The translations under genes and the position numbers were made by a program. From a virus, in IMG/VR virus record IMGVR_UViG_3300033571_006387, positions 1 to 35,896 of that record: a stretch of 35,896 nt of DNA. One strand, given 5' to 3'. The notes under the pieces are model-generated. The model searched no databases and had not been told where the DNA came from. It saw nothing but the letters and a program-made list of their open reading frames with translations. Positions 20,634 to 28,193 of this stretch are shown piece after piece (the first letter of the stretch is position 1; each line of letters begins with the position of its first letter).

Positions 20634-21266
20634 ATGCAATACACTGAAGGCAATCGTCCAGTTGCAGCATTTCTGCCATTTTGCCATTGCGGGCTCAGGC
20701 ACAAATCAAGCAAGGCGTTTGAGATTTGCCAGCAAAGAAAAAAAGGGCGCGAAGCAATTGAACGCAGACAAGAACAGCTTGACGCCCGCAACAACATAAT
20801 TCTTAGCAGTTTTCGAGAAGGCTTAAGCCTAAAAGATATTGGAGCCAAGTTTGGTCTAAGTGCCGAGCGAGTAAGGCAAATTGTTGCGGATGATCGCCGA
20901 AAAAAAGCACACAAAAAGAAAGAAAAACGCGACAGAGATGCGCGCATAAAAAGTTGCGCTCAATACAAAGAAAAGCACGGCAAATGGCCGACAAGGTTGT
21001 ACTACCAAAGCGCTTTTTTGTCTGACAAGTCTGTAGCAATTGAATACACAGAATCCAACGATGAACGAATGGTGCTGCTTAACGATGCCACAAGCATTGC
21101 GGATTGGATAGCTTTTGATCCAGACCAAATGGAATTGCGCGCAAGAATCATTAGTCAAATTGCCAATCCCCGCGCGCTGCAGGTTGCCATCTGGGCAATC
21201 CGCCAGCGAAGCGCCGCACTAGTCGCTGTAGGTGCGCTAAATGCTGGATTGCGAAATCCTGATTGA
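20634..21266 (+). CDS. Low-GC protein with sigma-70 region 4-like HTH
   Basis: 210 aa. Residues 63-83 read GLSLKDIGAKFGLSAERVRQ, a close copy of the sigma-70 region 4 helix-turn-helix (L-x-x-I-G-x-x-F-G-x-S-x-x-R-V-R-Q-I), followed by a basic tail DDRRKKAHKKKEKRDRDA. The N-terminus has a Cys/His spot (FCHCGLRHKSSKAFEICQQR), perhaps a small zinc site. The C-terminal third is helical and acidic with no match. A DNA-binding regulator or RNA-polymerase-binding protein is likely. The gene overlaps the next one by 26 bases, and its lower GC marks it as an insertion. Confidence 0.65.
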   Translation: MQYTEGNRPVAAFLPFCHCGLRHKSSKAFEICQQRKKGREAIERRQEQLDARNNIILSSFREGLSLKDIGAKFGLSAERVRQIVADDRRKKAHKKKEKRDRDARIKSCAQYKEKHGKWPTRLYYQSAFLSDKSVAIEYTESNDERMVLLNDATSIADWIAFDPDQMELRARIISQIANPRALQVAIWAIRQRSAALVAVGALNAGLRNPD

Positions 21267-22008
21267 CCTGCCAATGGCACGGCGTGGCAAGCAAATGCTG
21301 CAAGCCGTCGCCGACGCCACAAGCGGCAAGGTGACGCGCCACTATCACGGTCAAAAGCCGTGGCTGGTCATGTACGGCGTCGGCCTGGAGCAGCGCCAGC
21401 GCATCATGCAATACCACGTCAATCACGGCGGCCATGTCGCGGCGTGGGATCTCGGCTATTGGGACCGCGACGAAGCCATGCGGCTATCCATTGACGGCCA
21501 GCATCCGACACCCGAGATGATTGCGCGCACCCCGACCGAAGCCCGCCGCGAGTTCCAGCTGCGCGAGGACTCAGACCCAAAAGGCCCGATTCTGCTGTGC
21601 GGCATCGGCGACAAAAGCGCCGCCAGCATGAGCCTGGGCGTCGGAGATTGGGAGCGCAAGGCCCTGCGCAAGCTAAAGTCCATGCACCCGACGGCGCCGA
21701 TTCTGTGGCGTCCAAAGGGGCGCGTGGCGCGAGCATTGCCAGGCGCCCACCTTGCCCATGGCATGGCGATTGAAGACGCGCTGAAGGGCTGCAGCTTGGT
21801 CTACTGCGCGCATAGCAATGTGGCGGTTGACGCCTGCATTGCCGGCGTGCCAGTCATTTGCACCGGAGGCGCGGCGCTGGCGCTGTATGCCGACAACCCC
21901 GCGCCGACGCGGGCGCAGCGCGCGGAGTTCCTGGCCCGGCTGTCGTGGTGGAATTGGGCTTTCTCAGAGGCGGCGCAGGCCGTCGAATTTATGGAGGCAA
22001 TGGCGTGA
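21241..22008 (+). CDS. Capsule-polysaccharide-like glycosyltransferase, second copy
   Basis: 255 aa from ATG 21241, overlapping the HTH gene. The N-terminal half holds DLPMARRGKQMLQAVADATS and GVGLEQRQRIMQYHVNHGGH; the middle IDGQHPTPEMIARTPTEARR; the C-terminal DALKGCSLVYCAHSNVAVDA followed by GVPVICTGGAAL. The arrangement (C-terminal donor domain, then a helix ending in W-W-N-W) mirrors the enzyme at 18687, so the two are probably paralogues. It likely transfers a sugar; specificity is unknown. It is coupled to the methyltransferase by GTGA. Confidence 0.65.
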   Translation: MLDCEILIDLPMARRGKQMLQAVADATSGKVTRHYHGQKPWLVMYGVGLEQRQRIMQYHVNHGGHVAAWDLGYWDRDEAMRLSIDGQHPTPEMIARTPTEARREFQLREDSDPKGPILLCGIGDKSAASMSLGVGDWERKALRKLKSMHPTAPILWRPKGRVARALPGAHLAHGMAIEDALKGCSLVYCAHSNVAVDACIAGVPVICTGGAALALYADNPAPTRAQRAEFLARLSWWNWAFSEAAQAVEFMEAMA

Positions 22009-22508
22009 AGCTGAACATCGGATGCGGTGGGCGAAGAATCGACGGATACACGGGCGTCGATGCTGTGCAGCGGCCAGCGGCTGATATCGTCGCCAGGGCG
22101 GACAGTATCCCGCTGCCGGATGCTTCGGTTGAGGAAATCATGGCAATTCATCTTGTGGAGCATGTTCACCCGTGGGAAGTGCCGGCTTTGCTGCGTGAGT
22201 GGTGGCGGCTGCTGAAACCGGGCGGCAAGCTGGTGCTTGAAATGCCGGACCTCATCAAATGTTGCAGGAACGTTGTTGAAGGCCGAATGGTGGGAGGCAA
22301 GCACCCGGATCAACTGGGTCTTTGGGGCCTGTTCGGGGATGACAGAGGCCAAGACCCGTTCATGAGTCACAAATGGGCATGGACCTTTAAGACGTTATCG
22401 CCCTTGGTGGCAGCCGCAGGCTTTATTGATGCGCAGGAAAAGCCTACGCAATGGCACCCGGCTGGCCGCGATCATCGTGATTTCCGACTTGAGGCGATCA
22501 AAGCATGA
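22005..22508 (+). CDS. SAM-dependent methyltransferase of the glycan block
   Basis: 167 aa from GTG 22005, with GGAGG eight bases upstream and overlap with the previous stop. Class I fold: motif I LNIGCGGRRIDGYTGVDA binds S-adenosylmethionine; motif II/III region ADSIPLPDASVEEIMAIHLV; post-motif HVHPWEVPALLREWWRLLKP with GGKLVLEMPD. The short size and position between sugar transferases fit methylation of a sugar or another small substrate rather than DNA. There is no DPPY/NPPY motif of DNA methylases. Likely O-methylation in glycan decoration, inferred. Confidence 0.8.
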   Translation: MKLNIGCGGRRIDGYTGVDAVQRPAADIVARADSIPLPDASVEEIMAIHLVEHVHPWEVPALLREWWRLLKPGGKLVLEMPDLIKCCRNVVEGRMVGGKHPDQLGLWGLFGDDRGQDPFMSHKWAWTFKTLSPLVAAAGFIDAQEKPTQWHPAGRDHRDFRLEAIKA

Positions 22509-23164
22509 TCCGCGTCTTTACTGGCTACGACGCACGCGAGGCCATCGGCTGGCACGTCTTCGTGCATTCGCTGCTGCGCCACGCATCTCAGCCGGTAGCC
22601 GTGCATCGTGTGGACAACTGCGGGGTGCGGCACGGCACAAACGCTTTTACCTTCAGCCGCTTTCTGGTGCCGTGGCTGGCCGGTTTCCAAGGCCGCGCGA
22701 TCTTTGCGGACGCCGCAGACATGCTGTGCCAAACGGACATCGCCTTGCTTGATGCGCTATTCGACCAGTCCAAAGCCGTGCAGGTAGTGCGGCATCAGTA
22801 CCGGACACGCAACCCGCGCAAGTATCTCGGCACGTCCATGGAAGCCGACAACCTGGACTACGACCGCAAGAACTGGGCAAGCCTGATGCTCATCAACTGC
22901 GGGCATCCGGCCTGGCGCTGGTCAAGCCCCGGCGCCGTTGAGTGCATGCGGCCTCTGGCGATGCTGCAGTTTGGATTCCTGCGAGATTGCGAGATTGGCT
23001 CGCTGCCGGCCGACTGGAATGTGCTAGCCGACGAATCGCAGCCCACGGATGGGGCTAAAATACTCCACTGGACGGCCGGCATTCCGGCTTTCCAGCGCTA
23101 CGCTGACGCCCCGGGTGCAGACCTATGGCGAGCGGAGCGGGCGAGAATGGAGGCTATCCCGTGA
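22505..23164 (+). CDS. GT8-like glycosyltransferase
   Basis: 219 aa, ATGA overlap with the methyltransferase. The N-terminal IRVFTGYDAREAIGWHVFVH and FTFSRFLVPWLAGFQGRAIF are typical of a nucleotide-sugar transferase of family 8 type; the expected metal-binding acidic cluster is FADAADMLCQTDI (an Asp-x-x-Asp instead of the classic Asp-x-Asp). The C-terminal HWTAGIPAFQRY is also common in this group. It would add a sugar from a nucleotide donor. It ends the glycan block and its stop overlaps the head-tail connector gene. Confidence 0.75.
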   Translation: MIRVFTGYDAREAIGWHVFVHSLLRHASQPVAVHRVDNCGVRHGTNAFTFSRFLVPWLAGFQGRAIFADAADMLCQTDIALLDALFDQSKAVQVVRHQYRTRNPRKYLGTSMEADNLDYDRKNWASLMLINCGHPAWRWSSPGAVECMRPLAMLQFGFLRDCEIGSLPADWNVLADESQPTDGAKILHWTAGIPAFQRYADAPGADLWRAERARMEAIP

Positions 23165-23820
23165 ATCTCACCGTCATCGTCCCGCCGCCGTTTGAGCCGG
23201 TCACACTGGCCGAGGTCTACGCGCATTTGCGGCTGGACGCTGACGGCTCGCCGCTGGCGCATCCCGACGATGCCATGCTGGCGCGGCAGATTCAGACAGC
23301 CCGCGAGCACGTCGAGCTGATGACGCGCCGCGCGCTGGTGCGGCAGACCTTGCGGCTGTCGATGCGCAACCTGCCCGACACGAATGACGCGCTGCAGTAC
23401 ATGAGCACCCAGCAGCGCATGCGGGCCGTTGCGCGCGTGGAATTGCCACGGCCGCCGCTGGCGTCGGTGCAGTCGGTCAGCTACTACACGCAGTCCGGTG
23501 TGCTAACCACGATCGCCTCGTCCGCGTACTACGTCACCGATACTCAAGTGCCGGAACTGCGCTTCGTTGACGGCTACCCAGGCCTGTCAGTGCAGGACCG
23601 CCCGGACGCAATCCGGGTTGAGTACGTGGCGGGATACGCGCCCGAGGGCTCGCCGCCGCAGACCCAATCGGACTATGCTGCCAATGTCCCACGCAGTCTC
23701 AAGGACGCTATCCTCGTCGGCGTGCAGATGCTGTATGACAGCCTGACGCCGCAGGAGTATGAGCGGCTGGAGCGGCTGCGCGAGGCTCTTGTGCAGCCAT
23801 ACCGAATCCAGCACGTATGA
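23161..23820 (+). CDS. Head-tail connector protein (phiE125 gp8 / HK97 gp6-like)
   Basis: 219 aa from GTG 23161 with GGAGG seven bases upstream. The opening VIVPPPFEPVTLAEVYAHLR and the helix LARQIQTAREHVELMTRRAL, then RQTLRLSMRNLP, follow the pattern of phiE125 gp8 family connectors that join portal and tail. The C-terminal half (VPELRFVDGYPGLSVQDRPD, then a helix LKDAILVGVQMLYDSLTPQE) is also typical. It starts the head-tail joining module directly after the glycan genes. Confidence 0.85.
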   Translation: MNLTVIVPPPFEPVTLAEVYAHLRLDADGSPLAHPDDAMLARQIQTAREHVELMTRRALVRQTLRLSMRNLPDTNDALQYMSTQQRMRAVARVELPRPPLASVQSVSYYTQSGVLTTIASSAYYVTDTQVPELRFVDGYPGLSVQDRPDAIRVEYVAGYAPEGSPPQTQSDYAANVPRSLKDAILVGVQMLYDSLTPQEYERLERLREALVQPYRIQHV

Positions 23821-24158
23821 TCGGCGACCCCGTAGACGCACGCGGCCTGGACCGGCGAATCCGCATCGAGCGGAAAGTCTCCGGACGTGACGCTATGGGC
23901 GGCGAGACAATCAGCTACACGTTACGCCGCGAGGTATGGGCTAGCGTCATCTACACGCGCGGGCGCGAGGCGTATCTGTCGTCGCAAGTCACCGAGGCGA
24001 CGGATATCGAGTTCCGCGTGCGCTGGTCGGCGGATATTGCTATGACGGATCGCGTGGTTTTCGATGGCGTCGTGTACGACATCCAATATCTTGCCGAGAT
24101 GGGCAGGCGCCGCAAGTTGCGCATCTTGGCTAAGCAGCCGGGAGCTACACCGACATGA
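23817..24158 (+). CDS. Head-tail adaptor / head closure protein
   Basis: 113 aa, ATGA-coupled. It fits the small beta-barrel head-closure family (SPP1 gp16-like): MIGDPVDARGLDRRIRIERK, a SYTLRREVWASVIYTRGREA core, and EATDIEFRVRWSADIAMTDR then GVVYDIQYLAEMGRR. These show the D-R-R-I-x-I-x-R start and the W-A-S-V motif common to the family. It would seal the head after packaging and receive the tail. Confidence 0.8.
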   Translation: MIGDPVDARGLDRRIRIERKVSGRDAMGGETISYTLRREVWASVIYTRGREAYLSSQVTEATDIEFRVRWSADIAMTDRVVFDGVVYDIQYLAEMGRRRKLRILAKQPGATPT

Positions 24159-24730
24159 TCGGCGGCCGAATCCTCGGGCGCAGCAGCGCGACTGATACCA
24201 CGACGCAGGTCGCAGGACTAAAGGAGCTGCTGGCCGGCTTGTCGGCGCTACCTTTTGAGCTTGGCAAGAATGCCATCTATGCGGCGCTGGGCGGCGCTGG
24301 CGCGGTGGTGCGCAGAGAGGCGCAGAATCGTGTGCCGATCCTGGCGCAATCTGACCCAGCCGTGCAACGTGGCGTCCGCAAGCCCGGCACGCTGAAGCGC
24401 GCGATCCGCGTCAGCCGCAGCAAACGCAACAAGGGGCAGAATGGTCTCTGGGAGGTCATCGTCCGAGTCAAGCCGCTAAAGGGCCGACAGGTCAAAGCTT
24501 TCAAAAACACCAGCGGCAAAGCGGCGCGCGACAACCCAGACGACCCGTACTATTGGTGGTGGGTGGAGTTCGGCACCAGCAAAATGGCTGCCCGTCCATT
24601 TCTCAGGCCGGCGTTTGAGAGCACAAAAGACCAGCAGCTCGCAGCCATGCGGACACGCATGAAAGCCGGCCTAGACCGCGCTGCGCGTAAAATAGCGCAG
24701 CAAGTAAACGCCGCCAGCCGTGCCGCTTGA
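24155..24730 (+). CDS. HK97 gp10-like tail/neck protein
   Basis: 191 aa, ATGA-coupled. The central segment VRREAQNRVPILAQSDPAVQ, with GTLKRAIRVSRSKRNKG, DPYYWWWVEFGTSKMAARPF and a final helix DQQLAAMRTRMKAGLDRAAR, matches the HK97 gp10 family; the E-F-G-T-x-x-M-x-A-R-P-F stretch is diagnostic. Members form the neck or tail end joining head and tail. The C-terminal 10 bases overlap the next gene. Confidence 0.88.
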   Translation: MIGGRILGRSSATDTTTQVAGLKELLAGLSALPFELGKNAIYAALGGAGAVVRREAQNRVPILAQSDPAVQRGVRKPGTLKRAIRVSRSKRNKGQNGLWEVIVRVKPLKGRQVKAFKNTSGKAARDNPDDPYYWWWVEFGTSKMAARPFLRPAFESTKDQQLAAMRTRMKAGLDRAARKIAQQVNAASRAA

Positions 24731-25073
24731 AACCGACATCTACCAAGCTTTGACCGCACAAACTGCGGCAGGCGACCGGGTGTATCCCATCACCGCGATA
24801 CAGGGCGCAGCAATGCCGCGCGTGACGTATCAGCGCATCAGCACGGCACCCAGCAACGGCCTTACCGGCAATGCCGGCCTGGACCAAGTGAGGGTGCAGG
24901 TGGATTGCTGGGCAAAGACAATGCCAGCAGTATCTAGCCTAGCAGCCGAAGTCCGGGCGATAATGGAGGCTGCGGGCTTCAAAGCCTTGCTGCAAGCCAC
25001 GTTTGACGACTACGAGATTGACACCCAGATTTTCCGGCGCAGCCTAGACTTTCGCTGCTGGGAAAAGGTCTAA
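24720..25073 (+). CDS. Tail completion/terminator protein (DUF3168-like)
   Basis: 117 aa from GTG 24720, overlapping the gene before. The start PLETDIYQALTAQTAAGDRV with VYPITAIQGAAMPRVTYQRI, then LDQVRVQVDCWAKTMPAVSS, follows the DUF3168 tail-completion pattern (V-x-P-x-x-x-x-P-x-x-x-Y-x-x-I, then a strand ending in W). These proteins cap the tail tube and set attachment to the head. It ends 18 bases before the tail tube gene, which has its own AAGGA site. Confidence 0.82.
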   Translation: MPLETDIYQALTAQTAAGDRVYPITAIQGAAMPRVTYQRISTAPSNGLTGNAGLDQVRVQVDCWAKTMPAVSSLAAEVRAIMEAAGFKALLQATFDDYEIDTQIFRRSLDFRCWEKV

Positions 25074-25091
25074 CCCCGAAAGGATTTCACC

Positions 25092-25511
25092 ATGAGTTCC
25101 AACGCTCTCGAATCGCAAGGGATGACCTTGGCGATTTCTCTCACAGGTTCTCCGAGTTTCCAGGTTATTCCTGACCTGAAAGACCTTCAGTTCCGCACCG
25201 GCTCTGCAGCCGTGATTGACACCACGGACTTGAGCAGCTTGGCGAAGGAAAAGCGGATGGGGCTGGCCGACGAAGGCCAATGCACCTTCACGCTGATGAT
25301 CCGCCCCAAGGAAGCCACGCATGCCGAGCTGATTACGGCAAAAAGCGACCGCCAGAAGCGGACATTCCGGGTCACCCTGACGGACACCCCGGCGCCGACC
25401 ATCTACCAATTCCAGGGCTTCGTGCTTTCGGTTCCCATCGGTGGCACCGTTGATGCGGTCATCGAGTCGAACGTCACTATCGAAATCACGGGCGTCGTGA
25501 CGGAGGTTTAA
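25092..25511 (+). CDS. Major tail tube protein
   Basis: 139 aa, with AAAGGA seven bases upstream. Beta-rich: MSSNALESQGMTLAISLTGS, FQVIPDLKDLQFRTGSAAVI then DTTDLSSLAKEKRMGLADEG, and RTFRVTLTDTPAPTIYQF with FQGFVLSVPIGGTVDAVI. The pattern D-L-x-x-L-x-x-x-x-G-x-x-x-x-I-D-T-T-D-L and the later D-x-P-x-x-x-x-Y-x-F match short siphophage tube proteins. Its position before the chaperone pair is the standard order. The product stacks as hexameric rings around the tape measure. Confidence 0.85.
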   Translation: MSSNALESQGMTLAISLTGSPSFQVIPDLKDLQFRTGSAAVIDTTDLSSLAKEKRMGLADEGQCTFTLMIRPKEATHAELITAKSDRQKRTFRVTLTDTPAPTIYQFQGFVLSVPIGGTVDAVIESNVTIEITGVVTEV

Positions 25512-25891
25512 TGATCCTCAGCCGTGATGCCATCCTGGCCGCGCAAGACCTGAAGCGCGAAGAAGTGGCCGTCCCCGAGTGGGGCGGCTCTGTGCTGGTG
25601 CGGACCATGACCGGGGCCGAGCGCGATGCGTGGGAGCAAAGCCTCGCCAATGGCGGCAAAATTGACGTTAGCAACGTCCGGGCGCGTCTAGTGGCGGCAT
25701 GCACGATTGACGAAAGCGGCGCATTGCTGTTTTCGGCGGCCGATGCTCAGGCCTTGGGCGCGAAGTCAGGATCGGCGTTGGAGCGCGTGGCGAAAGTCGC
25801 GCAGCGGCTGAACGCCATTACCGAAGAAGCGCTGGAGGAGGCGAGGGGAAACTCATCCGCCGCCCCGAGCGGCGCTTCTACGTCGAGCTAG
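25511..25891 (+). CDS. Tail assembly chaperone G, unshifted product
   Basis: 126 aa, starting at TAATG with the tube stop. It keeps the tape measure soluble and helps the tail tube assemble. The body VLVRTMTGAERDAWEQSLAN and the region ALERVAKVAQRLNAITEEAL are typical. The natural C-terminus is Ser/Ala-rich (SSAAPSGASTSS). Most ribosomes stop here; a fraction shifts at GGGAAAC (25846-25852) to make the longer product. The gene order tube, chaperone, tape measure is the usual one. Confidence 0.85.
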   Translation: MILSRDAILAAQDLKREEVAVPEWGGSVLVRTMTGAERDAWEQSLANGGKIDVSNVRARLVAACTIDESGALLFSAADAQALGAKSGSALERVAKVAQRLNAITEEALEEARGNSSAAPSGASTSS

Positions 25892-26058
25892 CCGACCGCT
25901 ACGGGCTGCCCGTGAGCGAGATCCTGCGCCGATGGACAAGCCCGGAACTGACCGAGCTGATGGCGCTGGAAGGCCTACGGATCAACCCGCCGAAGAAGAA
26001 GCAAAGCGTGGCCGAGGCAAAATCCGTCCTGGCCGCGATGGCAAAGCGTAAAAGGTAA
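25511..26058 (+). CDS. Tail assembly chaperone GT, -1 frameshift product
   Basis: About 182 aa when ribosomes slip -1 at GGGAAAC (25846-25852): G-GGA-AAC is re-read as GGG-AAA. The extension reads LIRRPERRFYVELADRYGLP, then VSEILRRWTSPELTELMALE, ending GLRINPPKKKQSVAEAKSVL and a basic tail with stop at 26056-26058. The extension matches the T domains of other siphophages (short, R-R-W-T/E-L pattern). A 6-bp hairpin starts five bases after the slip site. G and GT in a fixed ratio organise the tape measure. Confidence is in the signal; the ratio is not determinable. Confidence 0.85.
25846..25874 (+). promoter_or_regulatory. -1 ribosomal frameshift signal
   Basis: Slippery heptamer GGGAAAC (25846-25852) in the correct phase, 5-base spacer, and a hairpin with stem CGCCGC (25858-25863), 5-base loop and GCGGCG (25869-25874). 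Phase, spacing and stem match textbook lambda G/GT-type programmed frameshifts. Confidence 0.88.
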
Positions 26059-26060
26059 TC

Positions 26061-28193
26061 ATGGCCCAGCTTGGCAGCCTTGTCGTTAGTCTTGCGATGG
26101 ACACCGCCAAATTCGCTGGCGATGTCGGCAAGGCTGCGCGCGACATGCAAAAGCTTACCGTGGCTGCCGGCAAGATCGGTGCGGCCATTGGGGCGGCTTT
26201 GGCTACCGCTGGCGGCGTTTTTGCGGCGATGTCGAAAAGCGCCATTGACGCAGCCGATACCACGTCGAAACTGGCGCAGAGTGTCGGCATAGCGACCGAA
26301 GAATTGTCGGCCTTGGGATATGCCGCCGAGATGGCTGGCGTTTCACAGCAGGAGCTTGGCGCAAATCTTGGCAGGCTGGCAAAACGCGCTTCGGAGGCTG
26401 CGTTTGGCGGCAGAGAGGCGCAAAGCGTTTTCGCTGCTATGGGCGTTGATGTCCGCAATGCCGAAGGCGGGTTAAAGACGACTTCGCAATTGCTGGAAGA
26501 AATAGCCGACAAGTTTGCAGGCTACAAAGACGGCGCCGAAAAAACGGCGCTGGCGCAGGAAATCTTTGGCAAATCCGGGGCAGCGTTGATTCCGCTGCTA
26601 AATGGCGGGCGTGCCGGGATTGCGGAAATGACGGCTGAAGCCCAAAAGCTGGGCATCGTGCTTACGACCGAGGCAGGCAAAGCAGCGGAGCAGTTCAACG
26701 ATAACTTGTCACGGCTTACCAAAGTCAAAGATGGTTTGGTGCTGCAAATAACGCAAGCGCTGTTACCTTCTCTTGTGAGCATAAGCAATCAATTTGTTGG
26801 CTCTGCAAAAAACAGTACCAAATTTCGAGAAGCTATTGTTGAAGTAGCAAAATCGGGTTCGATTGCGTTGGCGCTGTTCGTCGAGCAAGCAGTGTTGCTG
26901 GCGCGTACCATCCGCGCTATTGGCGGATTGGGTCAAAGCATTGTTGCTGACCTTGATTTGCTGCGAACGGTTTTGTTCGCCAGCCCTCAAGAACTTCGTC
27001 AAGCTATTACTCAAGGCACAGGGGTTGTAGCGGAAGCTTTGGCAAACCGAAACCGTGTAGTGAACGAGGCCAATCAACGATACATTGATCTTTGGAACAC
27101 TGATCGAACAGCGTTGAGTCGAGCGGTGCGAAATGCGTTTAGCGAAGAAGCACGCATCCTGTTCAACATACAAAACGATCCTCGTGAGCTTGCAAGGCGT
27201 CGTAGACCGCGCGCAAATCCCACGGATGAGGCGCCTATCATTGATTGGGCCAAACTGCTAGGCGCAGGCAACAGGGAAAAAGAAGTCAAACGATCCGTTG
27301 CCGCATTGTCTGAATTCGATATTGCAGCGCGGCAAATTCAAGAGCGTCTAGCCAGCCTGCAATTCGACGTAGACACCCAAGGCGCCAGCGACCGCATCAG
27401 GGGCTTGCTTGAGCTGAGACAACAAGGCGCAACGCCGGAGCAACTAAGCCGATACCTGGAGTTGACCAAAGCGATCAACGATTACGCTGAAGCACAAGCC
27501 AAGCAAGCCAAAGCAGCACGAGATGCCGCAGAGATTGAAGCCGAAGGCATGCAGATTTACGAAGCAACCCGCACGCCAATTGAGCAATTGTCCAAAGAAC
27601 TTAGCCGTCTTGCGTTTCTGAGAGATCGCGGCGCAATGAGTGCAGACACTTACGCTAGAGCGGAATTTGACGCATGGGAGCGATTTGGCGAATCGGCCAA
27701 AAAAGCCAAGGAAGAAACCGACAAGTTTGCGGAGCGCGCAGCGGACAACATCCAATCGTTCCTGGGCAGCAGTTTGCAGCAAGCTATGGAGGGCAACTTC
27801 AAGAACATCGGCTCTGCGTTTACCGCGATGATCAATCGCATGGTGGCAGAGGCGCTGGCGGCAAATCTCATGCGCGCTTTGATGAGTCAGGCGGCATCGT
27901 TTGGCGGCTCCGGCTTTATCGGCACGCTGCTGAATTTTGGCGTGTCGCTGTTCGGCGGCAAGGCCATAGGCGGGCCAGTGAGCCCCGGCCGCAGCTACCT
28001 AGTCGGCGAGCGCGGTCCCGAGGTATTCACGCCGGGCACGCCGGGCGCTGTCACCAGCAATGAGGAAATGCGCCAAGGCCGATCCATCATCGTGAACGTG
28101 AAGGCTACCCCGGGCATGTCGCGGGAGACTGCCCTACAGCAAGGCCAGCAGATCGGCGCTGGCATTCAGCGGTTCATGGCGCGGGGGGCGTAA
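26061..28193 (+). CDS. Tail tape measure protein
   Basis: 710 aa, starting three bases after the GT stop. The N-terminus LGSLVVSLAMDTAKFAGDVG and KAARDMQKLTVAAGKIGAAI is the usual tape-measure start, followed by a long Ala-rich coiled coil, a glycine-rich hydrophobic segment near residue 630 and the conserved C-terminal GGPVSPGRSYLVGERGPEVF with TPGTPGAV. The protein sets tail length and may help membrane passage. At 710 aa the tail would be fairly short by the rough 1.5 angstrom-per-residue rule. The middle (about 26740-27200) is lower in GC. Confidence 0.93.
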   Translation: MAQLGSLVVSLAMDTAKFAGDVGKAARDMQKLTVAAGKIGAAIGAALATAGGVFAAMSKSAIDAADTTSKLAQSVGIATEELSALGYAAEMAGVSQQELGANLGRLAKRASEAAFGGREAQSVFAAMGVDVRNAEGGLKTTSQLLEEIADKFAGYKDGAEKTALAQEIFGKSGAALIPLLNGGRAGIAEMTAEAQKLGIVLTTEAGKAAEQFNDNLSRLTKVKDGLVLQITQALLPSLVSISNQFVGSAKNSTKFREAIVEVAKSGSIALALFVEQAVLLARTIRAIGGLGQSIVADLDLLRTVLFASPQELRQAITQGTGVVAEALANRNRVVNEANQRYIDLWNTDRTALSRAVRNAFSEEARILFNIQNDPRELARRRRPRANPTDEAPIIDWAKLLGAGNREKEVKRSVAALSEFDIAARQIQERLASLQFDVDTQGASDRIRGLLELRQQGATPEQLSRYLELTKAINDYAEAQAKQAKAARDAAEIEAEGMQIYEATRTPIEQLSKELSRLAFLRDRGAMSADTYARAEFDAWERFGESAKKAKEETDKFAERAADNIQSFLGSSLQQAMEGNFKNIGSAFTAMINRMVAEALAANLMRALMSQAASFGGSGFIGTLLNFGVSLFGGKAIGGPVSPGRSYLVGERGPEVFTPGTPGAVTSNEEMRQGRSIIVNVKATPGMSRETALQQGQQIGAGIQRFMARGA

